From Sordariomycetes sp. S80-01Y (lineage: Eukaryota > Ascomycota > Sordariomycetes): a stretch of 64,000 nucleotides of DNA. The translations under genes and the position numbers were made by a program. Shown one piece after another: positions 56,636 through 64,000 of this stretch (positions within the stretch are counted from its first letter, which is position 1; each line of letters begins with the position of its first letter). The stretch covers positions 2,232,001 to 2,296,000 of the forward strand of contig JAXQJY010000033.1 of NCBI GenBank assembly GCA_037042185.1, read 5' to 3'. The notes below the pieces were generated by a model, which was given only the letters and a program-made list of their open reading frames with translations, did not search any database and had not been told where the DNA came from.

Positions 56636-57266
56636 AGCAGCGATCTGGTGAGGCAAGTGCTAGAGATCGTCGAATTTCTTGAAGCACCTCAGAGCTATGG
56701 AAGGCAAGGACTCTGAAGTATGTTAAGGAGAACCCCACGGGGGAACCCCGGATTGTGATATATGGATACCTGAAAGCCATCCTGACCAACGTCGCAGCTC
56801 CAACTTGGAAGCTTTTCCGCGTGTAGTCCTAGCGGCTTTGCGGGGAAGCGGCGCGCTAGCGATATGATTGCAGGGTGAATTGATGGCGTTGCATACGGGA
56901 TAGTCCATGATAGGCGATGTGGCTGCGTTGCCGGGTTCGGAAAAGTAGCCGATGGTTGGGGTTGCCAGGGTCCCTGGTGGCTGCTTACCCGAAGACTCAG
57001 ATCCAGGCTTTGGAGAGGCTTCGCTCACATACTCTATCAGGAGGAATCATGGAAAAGCGTCAGTTGTGCAGTTCGTCTTCTCCGAGTCGTAGGAGATGTG
57101 TATTGTGCATCCGACTGAAGTGGACAAGCGCTATCCGAAGGAGAACTGGCTTCCAATTCTCAGCCGAAAGCAACGGAAGACAGCTTCGACTCGTAGATAA
57201 GACTTTCTACTTCGATGCTCTGAAAATCACATTGCATCAAGGCAGACACTATTATTTCTTGCAAAA
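56636..57266. promoter_or_regulatory. Divergent promoter of ACS permease and dihydroxyacetone kinase
   Basis: 631 bases between opposite start codons, enough for a shared regulatory region. No specific site stands out by eye. Confidence 0.4.
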
Positions 57267-59130
57267 ATGCCCGTGAAGACCTTTTTTGAAGACGGCCAGG
57301 ACCTGGTTCTGAAGTCCCTCGAAGGGCTCTGCGCCTCGAATCCGGAGCTCATTTTCAACCGAACCACCAAAAGTGCGGTCGAGCAACCCATGCCGTGTAA
57401 CAAGGCTTGCAGCTGACACTGCCAGGTATCCGCAACGCTCACCATGACGGGTCGAAGAGTGTGACACTGATAGCAGGAGGCGGCGCGGGACATGAGCCTG
57501 CTCATGCGGGCTTTGTCGGCCGAGGCATGCTGAGCGCTGCCGTGTCGGGCAACATCTTTGCCTCACCCTCGGTCAAGCAAATCGTTGAGACCATCGGGGC
57601 CGTCGGTGGGAGCGCTGGAACCATCTTGATTGTGAAGAATTACACCGGTGACATCTTCCACTTTCACCTTGCCGCGGAGAAAGCCAAAGCGCAGTGGGGA
57701 CACAGGGTCGAGGTGCTGGTCGTCGGGGATGATGTTGCTGTTGGTCGAAGGAAGAGCGGCAAGGTAGGACGACGAGGACTTGCTGGCACGGTCTTGGTCC
57801 ATAAGATCCTCGGCGCCCTGGCAGCTCAAGGGAAGTCAATCGACGAGCTTCTTGAGATAGGGAGGCAGATTGTGGCAGGGCTCGTCACTTGTGGCGTCTC
57901 ACAAGGTCATGTCCACATCCCCGGCACCACATTCCAGGATGAAGAGGCTCAAGTTGAGCTCGGCATGGGTATTCACAACGAGCCTGGTGCGCAGGTACTA
58001 AGCCCTCGCCCTAGTCTCGACAAGCTCCTGGAGAGCATGCTCAACATGCTCCTTAGCGACAAAGACTCCGATCGAGCCTATGTCGACTTCACCGGCCAGG
58101 AGCCGGTTCTGCTCCTGAACAACCTTGGTGGGACTTCACAGTTAGAGCTTGGTGCCCTCCTGAACGAGACACTTGCCAAGCTGAGTAAGTCGGCAACGAG
58201 TCTTTGCGAACCCCAACTGACGTGTGCAGATGGCCGGGGCGTGAGACCCTCTAGAGTCATTTCTGGTACCTTCATGACCAGTCTGGACGCCTCAGGGTTC
58301 AGCATTACGCTTCTCAAAACCAGCCCGACCGCGCTGCTGGCGCTTGACGCAGCGACCTCCGCCGTGGGATGGGGTCAGTCCTTCGCCAACTTCCAGGCGT
58401 TCACCGGCAACCGTATCGAAGAGTCGCGAAATGAAGACTCAAACGGGACAGTCCCAAGCTCGGGGCCCAAAGGTTCGTGTCTTAACTGTAACGGACCATA
58501 AACTAACAAGACGTAGTCGACGCGGCAGGCTTTACTCACGCCGTCACAGGAGCCTGCAAGTCAATCCTCGCCGCCGAGCCAAAGATCACCGAAGCTGATC
58601 GCACCGTGGGTGACGGAGACTGCGGTACAACACTCGCCCGCGGAGCCAATGCTGCTTTAAAAACATTGTCCGAATTACCTCCCAGCGGCCCGACCAGCGC
58701 CAGCGCAGCTGTCATGCGAATAGCCCACGCAATTGAAGCGAGTATGGATGGTACCTCTGGAGCTCTTTACGAGCTGTTCTTCACCGCTCTGGGAGCAAGG
58801 CTTCAAACCCTGCCCGAGGGAACCATGACAGTCAGCACCTGGGCAGATGCAGCAGGCAAGGCCCTCCAACGGCTGCAGGCAATGACGCCAGCCAGACCAG
58901 GCGACAGGACCTTGATGGACGCCTTGATCCCTTACATCGAGACATTGTCAGATGGCGACGTTTCCAAGGCGGTCGAGGCAGCCCAAAGAGGCCGCGATAG
59001 CACACAAGGAATGGAATCCAGCCTCGGAAGAGCGGTATATGTGGCAGGGGAGAACCTATCAAAGGTGGCAGACCCGGGAGCTGAGGGCATCGTGGCCATT
59101 GTCCAAGGCCTGGCAGGGCAGACCGCTTAG
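57267..59130 (+). CDS. DAK1: Dihydroxyacetone (triose) kinase
   Basis: Four exons (57267-57372, 57426-58184, 58230-58472, 58517-59130) join in phase to 573 residues. The DhaK domain begins 'NAHHDGSKSVTLIAGGG' and 'GHEPAHAGFVGRGMLSAAV', and has 'LGMGIHNEPGAQ' with the His that binds the substrate covalently, then 'SGTFMTSLDASGFSITLL'. The DhaL domain carries the ATP-metal motif 'VGDGDCGTTLARGA' and 'DRTLMDALIP'. The enzyme phosphorylates dihydroxyacetone, and in many cases glyceraldehyde, with ATP in the cytosol. The 45-nt intron at 58185-58229 is a multiple of three without a stop, so its retention would not break the frame. Confidence 0.93.
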
Positions 59131-60888
59131 GTCAGTGTAGTCTAGGCGAATACTAGAGAGCGTCAAGATGATAAGACCCAAACTGAGTCTCATTTGGGAA
59201 GCGACAGGTCCGAGTTCGCTGCAGCTGCATGCATGAAGCGCGTCACACATGAACCGAGGAAGCCCATGCAAGTCGATAACGGGGCCATCCTGGACGGTTC
59301 CCCAGACTCTGCAGTGAATGTCCTCGGCATTGACTGAGATCGTCCATTTGCAAAGAAAAACGATAGACTGTTATCCATCTGTTAGTGTTCGGAGCTTCGG
59401 GGCCTCTGAGTCCCGGCTGCCGGGCTTCTGCGGGACGCCAGGAAATAGGAGGATTGGCACTGCGGGAAAAGGAGACGCGCATCGAGTGAAATTTGGACCC
59501 CACAGGATGGGGAGAGCCAAGAAATGACGTTAAGATGTCAGGACAGTGCCAGTTAACAGCCAGTCGCAGTCGAGGGCGTGTCGGGACGATGACTGGCACT
59601 GGAGTGAAGGGTGCGACGAGAGTGGGAGGGAGAGGAGGTGACGACGTGTCATGGCCGGATGGCACGTGAGTATGCGAGAACTTAGAGCACCACGACCTTT
59701 TTGAACACTGCACTTTAGATGGGACCTCATCTGAGGTGTTCCTTCCCGTCCTCAACGGCTAACCGCGCCGCCTACTACGAGGCAAAGGGCAGCCAGGAAA
59801 CGCCCACTGTGCCCACGTGCTGGGATGACGCCCTGACGCCCTGGAGCGCGGAGCGTCGGGCATGCTCGGGATGTTTGAACCGCCTGAAGCACCGTGCGAA
59901 ATGAGCAAGTGCTCTTGGCATCCCCCCACCCAGCCAAGATCCCGATTCAGCGCCATGCAGTGCTTTGCTGGGAGGGAGTACCAGCGTGGTGATGATGTAT
60001 TGCTGCTGGCGGCCAACGTGATGCTGTGTTCGGACTGCGAGTCGCCCTCCATCAGTTCCGCAATGAGCCCGTAAGTGTCCTGCAGCATTAGGCACTGCGA
60101 GGAGCTGCGGTGCCGTCGATTACTGGTACAGTGCCGAAGACGTCGTGCTCGAGTCGCATACGGTGCCACTCTCAGCCGATAGGGACGAGGATACAGTGTA
60201 GACAGTGCGGCGGACTCGGGACAGTGTTAATATTGCCAAAATTTCCCCTATCACCATCACGCCTGCCACGGGCAACCGGGGGCATCCAGTGGGCAGCCAG
60301 GCGCCTCCATCATCTCCATCCTCTGTCTCTCCTGAAGCTGCTTCTCTCCTCTGCATCCTCATCATCTGCATCCGCTGCATTTCTTCGTCTTCATTTGCTT
60401 GTTGGAGATTCTTGCGCACCCTTGTCTGTGTCTGCCCTACGCAATTACGTCGACACATCCTGGTGCTCGTCAGAGTTTCGCCAGCCCAGACTTTCTCCCT
60501 CGCGTCGCCTCGGTCCGGCTTCCTTTCGCGCGACTTGTCTAGCGGCTTGTTCTGACTTTGTGACGGCCAGCTTGTCTCGTGTGGCTGCTACCTTGGAGGC
60601 TATATACCTGTCCTCCGAATTCTTCTTCCATCTTCTACTCGGTGAGTCGCTACCCTGTTTTACTTTGGCGCGGAACGGAGGGGTGAGGCGCGGGATTTGC
60701 GACGATCGCACGACCACCAGCCTGTTGAAAAAGTCTTAACATCATTTTGGGCTGGCGAGATGAATTTCCCCACCCTTCTGACGACGGCGGACTTCTGCAA
60801 GACATGATATCGGGGTTGCTAACCCACCTTTCAGATAGACCGAATCCTTTCGCAGTTCGCTCCAAGAGGGACATTTTGCCCAGACACC
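59131..60888. other. Intergenic, 1.76 kb, long leader of the next gene
   Basis: The stretch 60280-60460 is strongly C/T-rich and probably belongs to the promoter or 5' leader of the gene at 60889. The remaining frames are short and unconvincing; I see no gene. Confidence 0.4.
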
Positions 60889-62357
60889 ATGTCCTACTAC
60901 GACAACAACCAGTGGACTGGCACCGGCAGCCAGCCGCCGCAGAACAACTGGGAGCACCAGCACCAGGGCGCTTCCACACCGGTTCGAGCCGGTATGTCCA
61001 AGTTGCAGAGGCTTTGGGGAGCTGAGACTAACGAGTTCAGGTGCCAGCGCACCTCAAGCGCAGGACGAATATGCCTTTTCGTACCAGTTCGATGGTATGT
61101 CCACACCCCAATAGCTCACCACCGTTTGACGCTGACAAAATTGCTTGCAGAGGTCGATCGCGCCCACGAAAACCTTCAGAAGTCTGGCAGGGCCAACTTC
61201 ATGACGGGCGGTCGCCGCAAGTTCTCCCCGATGCACCACGGTCACGGCCCCGGCTCTGCCAGAAGCACTCCCGACTTCGGTAAGCAACGATACAACACAT
61301 ACACAAGGCGCCATGACTGATGGCGTCCACCTCAGACGGCCGAATGTCGCAGGGTCCCGCCTCCCGCCCACACTCGAGCAACTTCGACAGCCCTCAAGGG
61401 CCACCCGGCAACAACCTGAACAACTTCTACGCCTCCCAACGCCACCAGCCCTCGCGCGGCTCGAACGAAGCGGAGCAGGTCATGCAGGCGAAGAGGAGGA
61501 TGGCGGCGCAACGCGAGCGGGAGCTGCGAAACCTGCACACGGAGCAGCAATACCAAAGAAGTAGGCCACCCTCTGCAGTATAGCACATGTGTTACGAGGC
61601 ACGACGGGGAATAGAAAAAAAAACACACAAATTGGATGGGTGGAGCAGATGCCGTTGAGGCTGCACATATTTCTTCTATGCACATTCTTGTTTTCGGGAT
61701 ATCTTTTCCCCCTGGGGATGGCAGACGTGGCCTATCCTCGCCAGTCGAGCATGTGCTAATGATTTCTACGTAGATGCTGTTGCCGAGGTGCCGCCCCCTA
61801 ATACCGGAAAGCACCTGTCCGAAGAAGAGACCAGGGACCTCATCGCTCGTCAGCGTAACGCCTTGTACGGCGAAGGTGGTGGCTATATTGACGAGAATGG
61901 CCAAGCCCGCAGCGGTGCCCCTGGGCCTAGTGGTCCGCCCAGTCTGCGCGGTGCGTCGCCCCTTGGATACGACAACTCTAATGCCGATATTGGCAGACCT
62001 GGATCCGGACTCGAACATACCTCGGCACCTGGCGACCCCAGCCCTCGCCCTCCCAGCACCTCAAGCCCCCAGACCGGTGGCCCTACGAACAGGGTGTTTG
62101 AAGGCGTTCAGAGCCGTACGAGCACCTCGAGCCCAACGGGCGGCTCGCCTCCTCGCGACCTCGCCCCCGGCTCCAAGCCTGGTCAGAGTGGCGCTTCTGT
62201 TGCGCCCATCGGCACTCGCCCGTCCGGAACCCCTACGAATGCCTCGTCATCTAAGCGCTCGACCCCGCCCATCGGCTCGTCTGGTGGTTGGGGCCGTGGC
62301 GGAGGCGTCTGGGGTCAGTCATCCGGGCTCGGTACGCAAGCCAGCGTCTGGGGCTAG
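60889..62357 (+). CDS. Conserved fungal low-complexity protein of unknown function
   Basis: Five exons (60889-60991, 61041-61094, 61151-61279, 61336-61560, 61774-62357) join in phase to 364 residues; all introns are phase 1. The protein begins 'MSYYDNNQWTGTGSQ', has a short aromatic motif 'DEYAFSYQFDEVDRAHENL', a helical basic region 'AKRRMAAQRERELRNLHTEQ' and a compact motif 'EETRDLIARQRNALYG'. The rest is Ser/Pro/Gly-rich and ends in a Gly/Trp-rich tail ('GGWGRGGGVWG'). Mostly disordered sequence with short conserved islands suggests a scaffold or RNA-associated protein, but I do not recognise the family. The many in-phase introns and the long C/T-rich leader suggest a regulated gene. Confidence 0.7.
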
Positions 62358-63529
62358 GGGTCTGTTGACAAGGAGGACGCTGATCCGGGGGACGACGCGG
62401 AGTCGGCGGCTAGGTCCAAGTCTGCCGAGTAGAGGATCAAATTGCTTTCGCAGTGTATTGGCGCTGGTGGGTGCGGCTCGTGTGGGTACTCGCAAGCTCA
62501 ATTGTTTCGGTGTTTTTGTCTTTGGACTTTGACCTGGATGGGATTATGGGTGTTTGTTATTCCGGACGTTTCGCGGCATCATGGTTCATACTGGGTATGG
62601 TATGAGTTCGCGTTTGGTGGTTCGGGTGTGACGGAATACGGCATTCGGGTCGGAGTTGGACTGCTTTGACTCGGGTTCGATACTCTGCGAAAGGTTCCGT
62701 GCGGTGGTTGGGGAGGTAATGGACGGATACCGACACGGTCTGGATGGGCATTCTCAGGGGTTGCGGACATTGGCGTTTCATGATTTTGGAGTCAAGCACC
62801 ACAGGGGTTCAATGATGGCACTCTCTGCACGTGTGGGAACAAGGGAAAATGAGAAAAGCAAACAAGACAGGTGCAGGCAGGTGTTTGGGGGGTTGGATTC
62901 ATATACTATCAAAGGCAAAGCCGCGGTCTGGGGTGCTTTGTCGGCTGCTTCTCGGGTTCAGGGACCGCAGTGCAGGTTATCAGGCTGGGGTCAATTGACA
63001 CTGAATTTGAGCAGGAAGTGCTAGGCGGGGGCTATGATGTTTTGTGAAGTGGCGAGCAGGGGCTTGTCGTGCTGGCGCGCGGTGATGTGCTCACGGCTGA
63101 CCAGGAGTTGTGTTCACGTAGCCGACCTCAGGCCATGCCGAGAGCCAAGCCAGGACTTTTGGACGGCGATTGCCCCTTTAGGCGTTGAGTCAGGAGTCAG
63201 GGCCGTGCAGCGCTCCTTTTAGCTGTGGCACCAGCGCCAGACGGCAGGCAGCGTGTAAGCGAGCGCGCGCCCCAATTTCCCGGCATTAAAAGGCCGCCTG
63301 GGAAGGCCAAGGCTCCAAGTCTCGACACGCTGCTGCGCCGCGTGGCCAGAAATTTCGGGTCTGGTTGTGAATTCGGAAATAAAAATAGCGGCGTCCCTCG
63401 CTTCGGCTCGCCGTCGCTCACCTCTGTCGATCCGGTTCACTTACACCATTTCACTCGCTCACCCACCCGCTCGCTCGCTCGCTACCATCGTCACTCGTTT
63501 TAAACAAAAGAACAATAATTCAAGTCAAG
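62358..63529. other. Intergenic, 1.2 kb
   Basis: 3' region of the gene at 60889 and promoter of the secreted protein at 63530, including a CTCG-type microsatellite near 63455-63485 in its leader. No gene seen. Confidence 0.4.
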
Positions 63530-64000
63530 ATGAAGTACGCTCTCGCCCTCGCCGCCATGGCCTCGAGCGCCCTGGCCAAGACCGACATCGACGGCTGCAC
63601 CTCCTTCACCAGCATGGTCACGGTCCGCGACGAGCCTGGCTACGGAAACACCTACGCCAGCGTCATCTGGTACGTGCCCGACAGCCTCGAGATCTGCCAG
63701 GGCGTCGACTGTGGTGGCGGTCGCGCTCCTCCCAAGAGCGTCCCCGGCTGCCCCCTATACAAGGGCACCGAGACCGTCACCCCCGAGTTCCTCGACTCGG
63801 ACCCCATGAAGCCCACCGAGGCCCCCGAGAGCAGCGTCGCCACGGCCACTGCCCCCGAGACCAGCACCCAGGCCGAGGAGACTGAGGCTACCACTGCCGT
63901 TGAGACGGCCACCGAGACCGAGACCGAGACTGTTGCTACCCCGACTGCTTCCAACACCAGCTCGGAGTCTGGCGCTGTCACCACCACTGCCACTGCCACC
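63530..64000 (+). CDS. Secreted protein, N-terminal part (3' end outside window)
   Basis: The frame is open from the ATG at 63530 to the window edge (157 codons). Residues 1-16 ('MKYALALAAMASSALA') form a signal peptide. The mature part carries 'SVIWYVPDSLEICQGVDCGG' and 'GRAPPKSVPGCPLYKGT', a pattern I recall from small secreted fungal proteins often labelled siderophore-biosynthesis-like. A Thr/Glu/Ala-rich tail with a repeated 'TETE' motif follows, typical of O-glycosylated or GPI-anchored wall proteins. The GPI signal, if present, lies beyond the window. Confidence 0.7.
   Translation, partial: MKYALALAAMASSALAKTDIDGCTSFTSMVTVRDEPGYGNTYASVIWYVPDSLEICQGVDCGGGRAPPKSVPGCPLYKGTETVTPEFLDSDPMKPTEAPESSVATATAPETSTQAEETEATTAVETATETETETVATPTASNTSSESGAVTTTATAT

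Noticed and set aside
1-64000. Transposons, LTR elements, viral relics, rRNA genes and CRISPR arrays
   Set aside because: No transposase, reverse transcriptase, integrase or capsid frames, long terminal repeats, rRNA stretches or spaced direct repeats were seen by eye.

Overview
The window is nuclear DNA of a filamentous ascomycete (Pezizomycotina), most likely a Sordariomycete. Genes are dense and lie on both strands. Introns are short (about 44-70 nt, a few near 160-210) with GTRNGT donors and CTAAC-like branch sites. Proteins typical of this group are present: Zn(II)2Cys6 regulators, CCG-8/Opi1, LCL2, a DUF3716 protein and an ENA-type sodium ATPase. Placement is by recognition of families only; no search was run. 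Exon joins given below were checked by reading phase and by total length divisible by three.

Layout. 0-5 kb: the 3' end of a zinc-cluster regulator, then three small single-pass membrane proteins on the minus strand and a possible cysteine-rich peptide. 5-12 kb: SDH3 (complex II), TAF6 (TFIID/SAGA), and a large protein joining a serine-hydrolase domain to a CorA-like membrane domain. 12-18 kb: a C2H2/DUF3716 protein, mitochondrial ribosomal protein bL27m, LCL2 (ER) and protein phosphatase inhibitor 2. 19-30 kb: a regulator with two zinc clusters, a long gene-poor stretch, CCG-8/Opi1 and the AP-1 mu subunit. 30-38 kb: an unrecognised coding region, a SET-domain methyltransferase of the RKM4/SETD6 type and the UV-damage endonuclease UVE1. 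38-44 kb: gene-poor, with one membrane RING-like gene and a short coding-like frame. 44-48 kb: the ENA P-type ATPase.

48-59 kb reads like a carbon-catabolism neighbourhood: an alpha-glucoside-type MFS transporter divergent from a Zn2Cys6 regulator, a DHDPS-family aldolase, an anion:cation-symporter-type MFS permease and a dihydroxyacetone kinase. A simple working model is uptake of a sugar or sugar acid, aldol cleavage to pyruvate plus a triose, and phosphorylation of the triose into glycolysis. 60-64 kb: a conserved low-complexity protein of unknown role and the start of a secreted protein cut by the window edge.

The most unusual items are the hydrolase-CorA fusion, the double-zinc-cluster regulator, an in-frame 33-nt cassette inside the first ENA intron, and the unexplained coding-like block at 30.7-33.3 kb. 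I saw no transposon, viral relic, rRNA, convincing tRNA or CRISPR array.
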